Part shown: piece after piece, positions 42,498 through 51,823 of the stretch
Numbering within the stretch: position 1 is the stretch's first letter
How the letters are laid out: every line of letters starts with the position of its first letter
DNA from: Methylobacterium tarhaniae
GTDB taxonomy: Bacteria; Pseudomonadota; Alphaproteobacteria; Rhizobiales; Beijerinckiaceae
Direction: 5' to 3'
DNA: 64,000 bases
NCBI RefSeq assembly: GCF_001043955.1
Contig: NZ_LABZ01000013.1
Span: forward strand, 20,963-84,962
Notes under the pieces: generated by a model
The model's database searches: none
What the model was told of the DNA's origin: nothing
What the model saw: only the letters and a program-made list of their open reading frames with translations
Translations under genes and position numbers: made by a program

Positions 42498-43403
42498 ATG
42501 AGCCTCGACCTCTCCTCCGCCCGGATCGCGTTCCTGGGCCTCGGCAAGATGGGCCTGCCCATGGCGAGCCGGCTCGTCGCGGCGGGCTGGACGGTCACGG
42601 GGTTCGATCCCTCCCCGGCGGCCCGCGAGGCCTTCGCGGCGACCGGCGGCGCGGCGGCGTCCTCGGCGAGGGAGGCGGCCGAGCAGGCCGCCCTCGTCGT
42701 GACGATGCTGCCGGACGGCAAGACCGTGCGCGCCGCCCTCACGGGGCCGGAGGGCGTCGCCGGGCGCCTCGCACCGGGCGCGATCGTGGTCGACATGAGC
42801 TCGTCGGCGCCGGTGGGCACGCGCGAACTGGCGCAAGAGCTCGCCGATGCGGGGATCGTGCTCCTCGACGCCCCGGTCTCGGGCGGGGTGAGACGCGCCG
42901 TCGACGGCACCCTCGCCATCATGGTCGGCGGGGACAAGATCGCGGCCGCGACGGTGCGCCCGCTCTTGGAGCGCCTCGGCACCGCGATCTTCGAGACGGG
43001 CCCGATCGGCTCCGGCCACGCCATGAAGGCCTTGAACAACTACGTCTCCGCCGCGGGCCTCACCGCGGCCTGCGAGGCGCTCCGGATCGGCGAGCGCTTC
43101 GGCCTCGATCCCGAGCTGATGACGGACATCCTGAACGTCTCGACGGGCCGGAACAACGCGACGGACGTGAAGCTGAAGCCCTACGTGATCCCGAAGAGCT
43201 TCACGTCGGGTTTCACCATGGCGCTGATGGCCAAGGATCTGCGCACGGCCGACGACCTCGCGCTCCACGAGGGCATCCCGGCGCCTCTGTCACGGACCAT
43301 CGCCGCCCTGTGGCAGAGGGCGCTGGAGGAACTCGGGACGGAGGCGGACCACACCGCGATCGATATGTATCTCGCGAACCTTCCCGTGCCGGCCAGGGAG
43401 TGA
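42498..43403 (+). CDS. NAD(P)-dependent oxidoreductase, 3-hydroxyisobutyrate dehydrogenase family
   Basis: Beta-hydroxyacid dehydrogenase of 301 aa. Rossmann motif FLGLGKMGLPMASRLVAAG (about 11-29), substrate loop DAPVSGGVRRA (about 124-134), and the catalytic Lys in GSGHAMKALNNYVSA (about residue 176). Family members oxidise 3-hydroxyisobutyrate, tartronate semialdehyde or similar. Start ATG 42498; a GTG at 42468 would add ten residues of no likeness. Fits an operon with the decarboxylase and lactonase-like genes. Confidence 0.9.
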   Translation: MSLDLSSARIAFLGLGKMGLPMASRLVAAGWTVTGFDPSPAAREAFAATGGAAASSAREAAEQAALVVTMLPDGKTVRAALTGPEGVAGRLAPGAIVVDMSSSAPVGTRELAQELADAGIVLLDAPVSGGVRRAVDGTLAIMVGGDKIAAATVRPLLERLGTAIFETGPIGSGHAMKALNNYVSAAGLTAACEALRIGERFGLDPELMTDILNVSTGRNNATDVKLKPYVIPKSFTSGFTMALMAKDLRTADDLALHEGIPAPLSRTIAALWQRALEELGTEADHTAIDMYLANLPVPARE

Positions 43404-43413
43404 GGAGATCGGC

Positions 43414-44226
43414 GTGTCGGTCTACGAGATCATCGCGCTGCGTTACGCGACGCACGACCGCCCGGCCTCGGCGAACCTCCTGTATGCGCCGGAGCCCGGC
43501 GGGGATCCGCACGACGCGCCGATGCCGATCGACTATTTCGTCTGGGTGATCCGCAACGAGGCTCGAACCGTCGTCGTCGATACCGGCTTCGACTGGCCCT
43601 CCTGCGAGGCCTACGGCCGCACCATGGTGCGTCACCCGCTGGAAGGCCTCCGGGCGCTCGACGTCGATCCGGCAGGCGTCCGCGACGTGGTGATCACGCA
43701 TCTCCACTACGATCACGCCGGCAACCTGTCCGCCTTCGCCAACGCGACCTTCCACCTGCAGGATGCCGAGATGGCCTATGCGACGGGGCGTTGCATGTGC
43801 CACGCGCGCCTGCGCGGGGCCTTCTCGGTCGAGGACGTCTGCACCATGGTGCGCCGCGTCTACGAGGGACGGGTCGCCTTCGTGGACGGATCGGGCGAGA
43901 TCGCCCCCGGCATCACGGTCCACGCCGTCCCGGGACACACCCGCGGGCTGCAATGCGTGCGCGTCGAGACCGCGCGCGGCCCCGTCGTCCTCGCCTCGGA
44001 CGCGGCGCATTTCTACGCGAACCTCGCCCAGCAGAATCCATTCCCGATCGTCGTCGACATCGCCGCGATGATGGAGAGCTGGCGCGAGCTCGGGCGGCTT
44101 GCCGGCGACCCTGAGCGGGTCGTCCCCGGTCACGACCCGCTCGTCATGACCCGCTATCCCCGGCATCCCTCGACGGAGGTCGAGGCCGTGCTCCTCCATC
44201 TCCCGCCCCGGAATCCGGGGACGTGA
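43414..44226 (+). CDS. MBL-fold hydrolase, N-acyl homoserine lactonase-like
   Basis: 270-aa zinc metallo-hydrolase. The metal motif THLHYDHAGNLSAF (about 91-104) has the HxHxDH pattern; later metal-site regions are VHAVPGHTRGLQCV, VVLASDAAHFYANL and VPGHDPLV. This order matches AiiA/AttM-type lactonases. GTG 43414 follows GAGGAGA. Given its operon partners it may open a lactone intermediate of the catabolic pathway rather than quench quorum sensing; both are possible. Confidence 0.87.
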   Translation: MSVYEIIALRYATHDRPASANLLYAPEPGGDPHDAPMPIDYFVWVIRNEARTVVVDTGFDWPSCEAYGRTMVRHPLEGLRALDVDPAGVRDVVITHLHYDHAGNLSAFANATFHLQDAEMAYATGRCMCHARLRGAFSVEDVCTMVRRVYEGRVAFVDGSGEIAPGITVHAVPGHTRGLQCVRVETARGPVVLASDAAHFYANLAQQNPFPIVVDIAAMMESWRELGRLAGDPERVVPGHDPLVMTRYPRHPSTEVEAVLLHLPPRNPGT

Positions 44227-44256
44227 CGAGGCGGCGGGCCTCCCGATCGGCACGCA

Positions 44257-45189
44257 TTAGGACGAGGGATCTCCCAGCGGGTGAAGGTCCCTGACCATCC
44301 TCTGCGCCCGCGAGAGCTCCACCTTGATGTAGACCTCCGTCGTGCCGAGATCGGCATGGCCCAGGAGTTCGCCGATGACCCGCAGATCCGCGCCGTTCTG
44401 AAGGAGGTGGGTCGCGAAGGCGTGGCGCAGCTTGTGCGGCGACCAGCGGGAGGCATTCGCGATTCCGGCGGCCGCGGCGGTCTCCTTGATCTCCTTGAGC
44501 GCCGCATCGATCGTCAGGTGCTGCTCGCCGTGCGAGACCCGGTGGAACAGCCAGACATCCGACCGCGACCCATAGCGGCCCGCCAGTTCACGCCACAGGC
44601 CGATGGCCTCGACCGCCCGGTCGTGGAGCGGAACCAGCCGCTCCTTGCCGCCCTTGCCCCGGACATGGAGCATCCGGGTTCCGGGCCGTACCGCATCGGC
44701 CGGGCGCGTCACCGCCTCGGAGACGCGCATCCCGCTCGCGTAGAGCGTTTCGAGAAGGGCGGCACGCCGCGCGTATCCGGCCTGCCGGTAGAGACCGACG
44801 GACCCATCCCGGGCCATGGCATGGGCCGTCTCGATCAGGCGGTCGACGGCCTCGACGCTCGGCGTGAACGGCAGGCGCTCGGGCCGCTGCATCGGCTGGA
44901 GATCGACGGCCGGATTGGTGGCTCCGAGGCCTTCCGCCACCATGAAGCGATGAATGCCGGTGGCGACCGAGCGGCGGCGGCTGATCGTCGAGTGGGACAG
45001 GGCTCGCTGATCGAGGTGGGCGAGATAGGCCACCATGTCCTGCCGCGTCACGTCGGCAAGGCGTCGTTCCCCCAGCCAGCCGAGATAGCAGTCGGTATCG
45101 CGGCGGTAGGTCTTCAGCGACGACGCGGCGGTTCCGCGTTCGGCCGCCAGCGCGTCGAGCCAGAGGCGGATGATCTCGGCGTTGGTCAT
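44257..45189 (-). CDS. Tyrosine recombinase / integrase (XerD-like)
   Basis: Site-specific recombinase, 310 aa. The N-terminal SAM-like core-binding domain (LKTYRRDTDCYLGWLGERRL) precedes the catalytic domain, with Arg in YASGMRVSEAV, Lys in GKGGKERLVPL, the HxxR box SPHKLRHAFATHLL, and the C-terminal His and nucleophilic Tyr in LGHADLGTTEVYIKV. All six catalytic residues are visible. It is too compact for a large phage integrase and close to XerD, but lies beside IS debris and a 36-nt repeat shared with the tRNA-fMet terminator, so it may be an island integrase. Start ATG 45189. Confidence 0.9.
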   Translation of the reverse strand: MTNAEIIRLWLDALAAERGTAASSLKTYRRDTDCYLGWLGERRLADVTRQDMVAYLAHLDQRALSHSTISRRRSVATGIHRFMVAEGLGATNPAVDLQPMQRPERLPFTPSVEAVDRLIETAHAMARDGSVGLYRQAGYARRAALLETLYASGMRVSEAVTRPADAVRPGTRMLHVRGKGGKERLVPLHDRAVEAIGLWRELAGRYGSRSDVWLFHRVSHGEQHLTIDAALKEIKETAAAAGIANASRWSPHKLRHAFATHLLQNGADLRVIGELLGHADLGTTEVYIKVELSRAQRMVRDLHPLGDPSS

Positions 45190-45300
45190 CCCCGGAGCAT
45201 GGTTGCGACCGGTTAACGGCCGCTTCCCAGGGATCACCAAGCCTGTTCGTGCTGGGACCAGCTCGCCGTAGACGGGCCCGTCCCGGGGAGGAGATGCACA

Positions 45301-45336
45301 AGGCCCCGAACGCAAACACCCCCGCGAGGCTGGAAG
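45301..45336 (+). repeat. 36-nt direct repeat (left copy), relic of a tRNA-fMet terminator arm
   Basis: Matches 63815-63850 at 33 of 36 positions in the same orientation. In the right copy this sequence forms one arm of the terminator behind tRNA-fMet; here the second arm is missing. It lies between the tyrosine recombinase and the IS debris, as expected of an attachment-site relic, though chance sharing of a terminator-like unit is possible. Confidence 0.55.
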
Positions 45337-45357
45337 TGTAGCCGCCGGTGTGAAACT

Positions 45358-45603
45358 GGCTCTCCCGCGTTTGTGGTGCAGGCGTAGCGGTCATGCCGCC
45401 AGCATCCGGGCACGCAGCAGGTCGAGCTTGGCCCGACCGTACATCGTCCGCTTCAGCGTCTTCACGCGGTTGCTCTGCCCCTCCACCGGGCTCGTGCTCC
45501 AGGGCGGCGCGAGCGCGGCTTCCACGGCAGCCCGATCGAGGCGCAGATCGGCGACCTGATCAAAGCCGATCCAGAACTCCGCCCTCTCAACCAGCGCCTT
45601 CAA
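45358..45603 (-). pseudogene. ISL3-family transposase remnant (C-terminus)
   Basis: The minus strand encodes about 70 residues ending the ISL3 transposase, with the diagnostic PWSTSPVEGQSNRVKTLKR and MYGRAKLDLLRARML. The left end at about 45358 (GGCTCTCCCGCGTTTG) resembles the outer end of an ISL3 element. The N-terminal majority is gone and the fragment abuts an IS110 fragment at about 45590-45603. Confidence 0.8.
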
Positions 45604-45855
45604 ACCGCGCCGGGTGTAGGTCCGATCGTTGCCGCGACATTGATCGCTGAGCTGCCTGAACTCGGGCAGCTTGATCGCCGCAGCATTGCTGCCCTGGCGG
45701 GCTTGGCACCGATCGCGCGTGACAGCGGCAAGCGTGTCGGCCCACGCAGCGTCGGCGGTGGCCGGCCGATTGTCCGAACGATCCTTTACCTCGCAGCCCT
45801 GCAGGCCTCGCGGCGGTGTGCCGCATTCCGAGACTCCCGCCAGCGCCTCCAGTTG
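45590..45855 (+). pseudogene. IS110-family transposase remnant (middle part)
   Basis: Plus-strand reading gives APGVGPIVAATLIAELPEL, LDRRSIAALAGLAPIARDSG and LYLAALQASRRCAAFRD, the conserved transposase_20 region of IS110 proteins. It breaks off after RQRLQL at 45855, next to the thiolase stop. The missing C-terminal continuation (beginning with the same RQRLQL) is at 63425-63550 on the opposite strand. Confidence 0.85.
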
Positions 45856-47061
<1,206 letters not shown>

Positions 47062-47122
47062 GGGCCGGGCTCGTCTCTCGGATCGGTGCGGGGATGGTCG
47101 GGGGCGGTGACGGCGCGCGCCC

Positions 47123-48361
47123 TCAGGGCCGGCCGGGCAGCCCGATGATGCCCTGGCGCTCCAGCGCCTCGAGCCGCGCCTCGTCCAGGCCGGCCAGCCG
47201 CCGGAGGACGGAGGCGGTATGCTCGCCCAGCGTCGGCGGCGGTGCGCGATAGGTGACCGGGGTGTCCGACAGCTTGATCGGGCTCCCCACCGTCACGAAG
47301 TCCCCGTTCTCGGGATGCGGGATGCGCACCAGCATGTCGCGCGCCTTGACCTGCGGCTCGTCGAGGGCCTGGGCGATGTCGTTGATCGGCCCGACCGGGA
47401 CGCCGTGGGGATGGATGCGGTCGATCCACTCCTGCGCGGTGCCGGTGAGAAAATGTGCGGCCAGGATGCCGATCACCTCGGCGCGGTGGACCACCCGATC
47501 GGAATTGCGCGTGAAGCGCGGATCGGCCGGCAGGTCCGGCAGCCCGATGGCCCGGCACAGGGAGGCGAACTGGGAATCGTTGCCGCAGGCGATGACGAAG
47601 TCACGGTCGGAGGCACGGAAGACCTGGTAGGGAACGATGTTGGCGTGGGCGTTGCCGTAGCGGCCGGGCGGCCGGCCCGAGGCGAGATAGTTCTGGCTCT
47701 GGTTGCACAGGGTCGCGATCTGGACGTCGAAGAGGGCCATGTCGACGTGCTGGCCCCGGCCGGTCCGGTGCCGGTTCAGGAGCGCGGCCTCGATTCCCAC
47801 GACCGCGTAGAGCCCGGTCATCAGGTCGGCGACGGCGACGCCCACCTTCTGGGCGCCTCCGCCCGGCAGGTCGTCCCGCTCGCCGGTGATGCTCATCAGC
47901 CCGCCGAGGCCCTGGACGATGAAGTCGTAGCCGGGCTCCGCCGCCCGCGGGCCGGTCTGCCCGAACCCGGTCACCGAACAATAGACCAGCCGCGGGTTGA
48001 TCGCCGACAAGGTCGCGTAGTCGAGCCCATACTTCGCGAGCGAGCCGGCCTTGTAGTTCTCGATGAGGACGTCGCTGTCCTTCGCGAGGGCGCGGATCAG
48101 CTCCTGGCCCTCAGTGGAGGCGATGTCGATCGCGACGGAATATTTCCCGCGGTTGGTCGACTGGTAGTAGGAGGATTCGCGCGTCGGCCGGCCGTCGCCG
48201 TCCGGCATCCACGGCGGGCCCCAGTCGCGGGTGTCGTCGCCGCGCCGCGGGCGCTCGATCTTGATGACCTCCGCCCCGAGATCGGCCAGGGTCTGGCTGC
48301 ACCAGGGTCCGGCGAGAACCCGGCTCATGTCGAGCACCCGCACGCCTGTCAAAGCACTCAT
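47123..48361 (-). CDS. CaiB/BaiF family CoA transferase
   Basis: Class III CoA transferase of 412 aa. [38 protein letters not shown] and [20 protein letters not shown] (catalytic Asp in GYD) are present, with [16 protein letters not shown] in the large domain. Probably activates an organic acid to its CoA ester, which the dehydrogenase and thiolase genes of the same string then process. Start ATG 48361. Related to, but clearly different from, the one at 33933. Confidence 0.92.
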   Translation of the reverse strand: MSALTGVRVLDMSRVLAGPWCSQTLADLGAEVIKIERPRRGDDTRDWGPPWMPDGDGRPTRESSYYQSTNRGKYSVAIDIASTEGQELIRALAKDSDVLIENYKAGSLAKYGLDYATLSAINPRLVYCSVTGFGQTGPRAAEPGYDFIVQGLGGLMSITGERDDLPGGGAQKVGVAVADLMTGLYAVVGIEAALLNRHRTGRGQHVDMALFDVQIATLCNQSQNYLASGRPPGRYGNAHANIVPYQVFRASDRDFVIACGNDSQFASLCRAIGLPDLPADPRFTRNSDRVVHRAEVIGILAAHFLTGTAQEWIDRIHPHGVPVGPINDIAQALDEPQVKARDMLVRIPHPENGDFVTVGSPIKLSDTPVTYRAPPPTLGEHTASVLRRLAGLDEARLEALERQGIIGLPGRP

Positions 48362-48490
48362 CGTCGGTCGTCTCTCCTCCCGGTTCTGTTGGCCGTGACG
48401 CGCGCCGGGTCGCGCGGCAGCGGGCGCCGGCTTCGCGCAGGGAAGCCGGCGAGGGCGCAGTGGGTCTGCTGTGACGCGGCCGTCCGCCCC

Positions 48491-48592
48491 AGAGCATTTT
48501 CCGACGAAGTGGATACCGGTTCGTCGCAGAAAATGGGGCAAAAACAAAAACTTAGAGCACTTCGCGATTGCAACGCGATCGTTAAGTGCTCT
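48491..48592. repeat. Dispersed extragenic repeat with terminal hairpin
   Basis: Begins AGAGCATTTTCCGACGAAGT, continues through an A-rich tract (48529-48550), and ends in a hairpin with arms AGAGCACTT (48554-48562) and AAGTGCTCT (48584-48592). Units starting GAGCATTTTCCGACGAAGTGG recur widely in Methylobacterium-type genomes (recollection, not searched). It sits between the dehydrogenase fragment stop and the CoA transferase start and may act as a processing signal. Confidence 0.6.
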
Positions 48593-49073
48593 AGACGGGG
48601 GATGTTCCCGGGTCGCGCAGGGACAGGCCGAGCTGGGCCCGGCGGCGCAGCCACGGGCTCGGCCGGTAGCGGGGGTCGCCGGTCGTCGCGAGCAGGCGGG
48701 TCAGGATCGTGTGCAGGCGCTCCGGCCCGAGGGCGTCGCCCCAGGCCAGCGGGCCGCGCGGGTAGCCGAGACCGAGCCGCACGGCGTCGTCGATGTCCTC
48801 GACGCTCGCGATGCCCTGCTGGGCGATATCGCAGGCGAGGTTCACGATGGCCGCCAGGGTCCGCTGCACCACGAAGCCGACGCTGTCGGACACGACCGTC
48901 ACCCCGGTGCCGTCCCGCGTCAGCAGGGCGTGGGCGGCGTCCCGGAACGGCGCGCCGGTGGCCGGCGTCACCATCAGCGTGCGGTGCCGGTCGAGCCCGG
49001 GCAGGAGATCGAGGCCGAGCGTCCGGCGCGGGTCCGTGCCGTGCAGCAGGTACGCCGTCGTCACATCGTGGCC
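48591..49073 (-). pseudogene. Detached C-terminal domain of 3-hydroxyacyl-CoA dehydrogenase
   Basis: Encodes the second 3HCDH C-terminal domain of the PaaH-type enzyme (TLMVTPATGAPFRDAAHALL, SDSVGFVVQRTLAAIVNLAC, LGLGYPRGPLAWGDALGP). It is in the same frame as the upstream gene and separated only by the TAA at 49074-49076, so it is the natural continuation of that protein. A GTG at 49064 could restart translation, giving 157 aa, but no ribosome site is evident. Confidence 0.8.
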
Positions 49074-50120
49074 TTAGGGCGCGAGCAGGCAGAGCGCCTC
49101 ACGCGACGGGGCCGCCCCGTCCTCGACCGACGCGCCGAGCCCGACCAGCAGCGCGCGAACCGCGTCGCGGTCCGGCTCGGTCTCGGCACCGATCCAGACC
49201 GGCGGAAGCATGTCGACCGCCGGCACGGGCTGGGGCGGCGGCGGATCGACCGGCTTCCCGTCCCGGTACCGGTAGAAGCCGTGCCCGGCCTTCCGGCCGA
49301 TCCGGCTGCCCTCCAGCATCTGCCGCGTGAGCGCCGACGGCCGGTAGCGCGGCTCCTGGTAGAACTGCTCGTAGATCGATTCCATGACCGGGTGGGACAC
49401 ATCGATCCCGGTGAGGTCGAGAAGCTCGAACGGGCCCATCCGGAACCCCGCCGCCTCGCGCAGGATGCGGTCGATGTCGCCGGACGAGGCGATGGACTCG
49501 CCGAGCATCATCAGCGCCTCGGTCCCGTAGGCGCGCCCGGCATGGTTGACGACGAAGCCCGGCGTGTCCTTCGCCCGCACGGCGCGATGGCCCATCCGCT
49601 CGGCGAGCGACACCAGAGCGTCGCCGACGGCAGGGGATGTCGCCAGGCCGTCGACGACCTCGACGACCTTCATCAGGGGGACGGGATTGAAGAAATGGAA
49701 GCCGGCGACGCGCCCGGGGTGCCGGGCGGCGCGGGCGATGGTGGTGACCGACAAGGAGGAGGTGTTCGTCGCCAGGATGCAGCTCTCGCCGACGACGTCT
49801 TCCAGGGCGGCGAGCAGGGCGCGCTTGGGCTCGAGCCGCTCGACGATGGCCTCGACGACGAGGTCGCAGGCCGCGAGATCGGACAGGCGGCCGGCGACGT
49901 GTAGGCGCGAGGCGGCCTCCGCTGCCGCGTCCGCGCCGATCTTGCCCTTGTCCGCCAGTATCCGCAGCGTCGCGACGAGGTTGGCGCGGGCTGCATCGGC
50001 CGCGCCGTCCCGCGCGTCGAAAAGGTGGACCGCGAGCCCGGCCTGCGCGGCGATTTGGGCGATCCCGGTGCCCATGACGCCGGTGCCGATGATCGCCAGG
50101 GCGTGGATGGAGTCTGCCAT
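49074..50120 (-). CDS. 3-hydroxyacyl-CoA dehydrogenase (PaaH-like), truncated by in-frame stop
   Basis: 348-aa product with the NAD-binding domain (IIGTGVMGTGIAQIAAQAG, about 9-27), catalytic NTSSLSVTTIA and GFHFFNPVPLMKVVEVV, and the first 3HCDH domain (DTPGFVVNHAGRAYGTEALM, GPFELLDLTGIDVSHPVMES). Full-length relatives of about 505 aa continue with a second 3HCDH domain, which follows here in frame after a TAA. A minimal dehydrogenase of about 290 aa is therefore complete and could still work. Divergent from the IclR regulator, first gene of the CoA-ester operon. Start ATG 50120. Confidence 0.85.
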   Translation of the reverse strand: MADSIHALAIIGTGVMGTGIAQIAAQAGLAVHLFDARDGAADAARANLVATLRILADKGKIGADAAAEAASRLHVAGRLSDLAACDLVVEAIVERLEPKRALLAALEDVVGESCILATNTSSLSVTTIARAARHPGRVAGFHFFNPVPLMKVVEVVDGLATSPAVGDALVSLAERMGHRAVRAKDTPGFVVNHAGRAYGTEALMMLGESIASSGDIDRILREAAGFRMGPFELLDLTGIDVSHPVMESIYEQFYQEPRYRPSALTRQMLEGSRIGRKAGHGFYRYRDGKPVDPPPPQPVPAVDMLPPVWIGAETEPDRDAVRALLVGLGASVEDGAAPSREALCLLAP

Positions 50121-50231
50121 GCTCAGCGCCCGACGATGGTGGCGTGCGCCGGGCCATACCCGCGCCATGCCCGATCCACAGGAGGCGCGGCGTCGTCCGC
50201 GTGGTCGGTCCTCGTCATGGCTCCTCCGATA

Positions 50232-50250
50232 AATTTCGCTGTGCGAAATT
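50232..50250. promoter_or_regulatory. IclR-type operator 1
   Basis: Perfect inverted repeat AATTTCGC-TGT-GCGAAATT, about 112 bp upstream of the dehydrogenase start. Likely binding site of the adjacent IclR regulator (inference). Confidence 0.7.
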
Positions 50251-50381
50251 GAGTTTCGCCGTTACCATATGCGCGAGTTTCCCGGATTGTAAATGCCCTT
50301 CGCGCAGCAAACTTACCGATGAATAGGAACCTTATCTCGGGGTAAGCCAAGTTGGGCTTGCGTCGATCCGCGACCTGCCAT

Positions 50382-50400
50382 AATTTCGCTACGCGAAATT
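50382..50400. promoter_or_regulatory. IclR-type operator 2
   Basis: Same perfect repeat with a different spacer, AATTTCGC-TAC-GCGAAATT, 38 bp before the iclR-type ATG and exactly 150 bp from operator 1. Position suggests autoregulation. Confidence 0.7.
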
Positions 50401-50438
50401 GATTTCCGCATATTGACATGCCGTAGGGAACCGATCAA

Positions 50439-51311
50439 ATGCGCCGCAAGAAGAGTGGCCCGGACAACCGGAGCTCCGACCCCAGTCCCGACGCGATGGC
50501 CGATGCAATGCCGGGCGTCCTCGGTCCATTGGAAGCGCCATGGGAGGAAGATCGACAGTTCGTGACGGCGCTCGGCCGAGGGCTCGAGATCCTGCGCTGC
50601 TTCACGCCGAAAGAGAATTCGCTTGGCAACCAGGACATTGCGGCGATGACCGGGCTTCCGAGGCCGACGGTCTCGCGCCTGACCTACACCCTCCTGCGTC
50701 TCGGCTATATCAGGCAGGATCCGCGCACCGGGCGCTACCAGCTGGACATCGGCGTACTCGGTTTCGGCTACGCGATGCTGTCCAACATGGTGATCCGGTC
50801 GGTCGCAGGCCCGCTGATGGAAGGACTTGCCGACCACGCGAAGGCGGCCGTGGCCATGGCCGCGCGCGACAGGCTGCAGATGGTCTATGTCGACGTGGTT
50901 CAGGGTCAGGGCAACATGACCATGCGTCGCCCGATCGGCAGCGGCGTGCCCCTGGCCGAGAGCGCGATCGGTCGGGCCTGCCTTGCCGCGATGCACGAGA
51001 GCGAGCGGGAATTCCTGCTCGATCATGTGCGGCAGCGCGACCCGTCGGCATGGCCGTCGGTGCGCAAGGGCGTGGAGCGGGCCCTGCGCGACTACGAGGA
51101 TTACGGCTACTGCCTGTCGATCGGGGAGTGGTACAAGGAGGTGAATACGGTGGGCGTGCCCCTGGTGCACGGCCAGTATGGCATTCTCGCGTTCAACTGC
51201 GGCGGGCCGAGTTTTCACCTCCCGCGCGAGAAGCTCGAGGAGGATATCGGCCCTCGGCTGGTCGAGATGGTGCGGAACATCGGCGCCGCGGTCCCGTCAT
51301 CGCTGGGATGA
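50439..51311 (+). CDS. IclR family transcriptional regulator
   Basis: 290-aa regulator. A polar N-terminal extension (1-35) leads into the winged helix-turn-helix (NQDIAAMTGLPRPTVSRLTY, about 68-87) and the C-terminal IclR effector domain with YVDVVQGQGNMTMR, GSGVPLAESAIGRACLAAM and VNTVGVPLVHGQYGILAFNC. Relatives (PcaR/PobR/PcaU) sense aromatic acids or beta-ketoadipate. Divergent from the dehydrogenase/CoA transferase/thiolase operon and upstream of an aromatic-acid-type importer; twin operators lie in the shared intergenic region. Confidence 0.92.
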   Translation: MRRKKSGPDNRSSDPSPDAMADAMPGVLGPLEAPWEEDRQFVTALGRGLEILRCFTPKENSLGNQDIAAMTGLPRPTVSRLTYTLLRLGYIRQDPRTGRYQLDIGVLGFGYAMLSNMVIRSVAGPLMEGLADHAKAAVAMAARDRLQMVYVDVVQGQGNMTMRRPIGSGVPLAESAIGRACLAAMHESEREFLLDHVRQRDPSAWPSVRKGVERALRDYEDYGYCLSIGEWYKEVNTVGVPLVHGQYGILAFNCGGPSFHLPREKLEEDIGPRLVEMVRNIGAAVPSSLG

Positions 51312-51823
51312 CGCACCAGCAACAAAGAATAGATGCTCGATCCGGGGCCGCGATACCATCGGGTCGATCACGGCCTCCGTCCGTCACTGACGGAGGTCCC
51401 GATCTCCTGCAAGCACGATGTCGCCGCCGCGCCGGATGACATCGTAGAGCAAACGGTCACTGCCGAGGCATGATCGGGCCGAGCACAGAGTAAGAAGACC
51501 ATCACGAGAAAAGCACTCGATGGAGCCGCACTCTCATCCTGGCTCGATCGTCTGATCGCGTGACAATCGTCGACGGCGAGCCGGTCGTCATGCCGTCGGC
51601 CTGCCTCGGCGGTCTGACCAGAGCGGCCGGTCGCGTCCATTGCAGAGTCAATCCAAGAACGTGGAGCAGGCCGGCTCGGTCCGACGCCCGGCTAAACCAC
51701 TGAATTCTCCGATTCGAACCCGGCCGCAACGGACCCGGATGCGGGGCCGACACGCGGCTGCGTACCCGCCGGACGCCTCGTTTGGCCCATCCGCATCGAC
51801 TTGAAACCTGAGGGAGGTTCCTG
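51312..51823. other. Interval between iclR-type and MFS genes
   Basis: About 510 bp. No accepted gene. A minus-strand reading at about 51383-51475 gives LGSDRLLYDVIRRGGDIVL followed by AGDRDLRQ and a stop, which looks like the tail of a decayed gene of unknown family. The AATTTCGC operator motif does not recur here. Confidence 0.4.

Noticed and set aside
45391..45855. A single composite transposase gene
   Set aside because: The minus-strand part is ISL3-type and the plus-strand part IS110-type, on opposite strands; they are two unrelated remnants in contact.
51383..51475. Minus-strand LGSDRLLYDVIRRGGDIVL segment as a toxin or small regulator gene
   Set aside because: Too short, no start codon with a ribosome site and no sure family; at most a relic.
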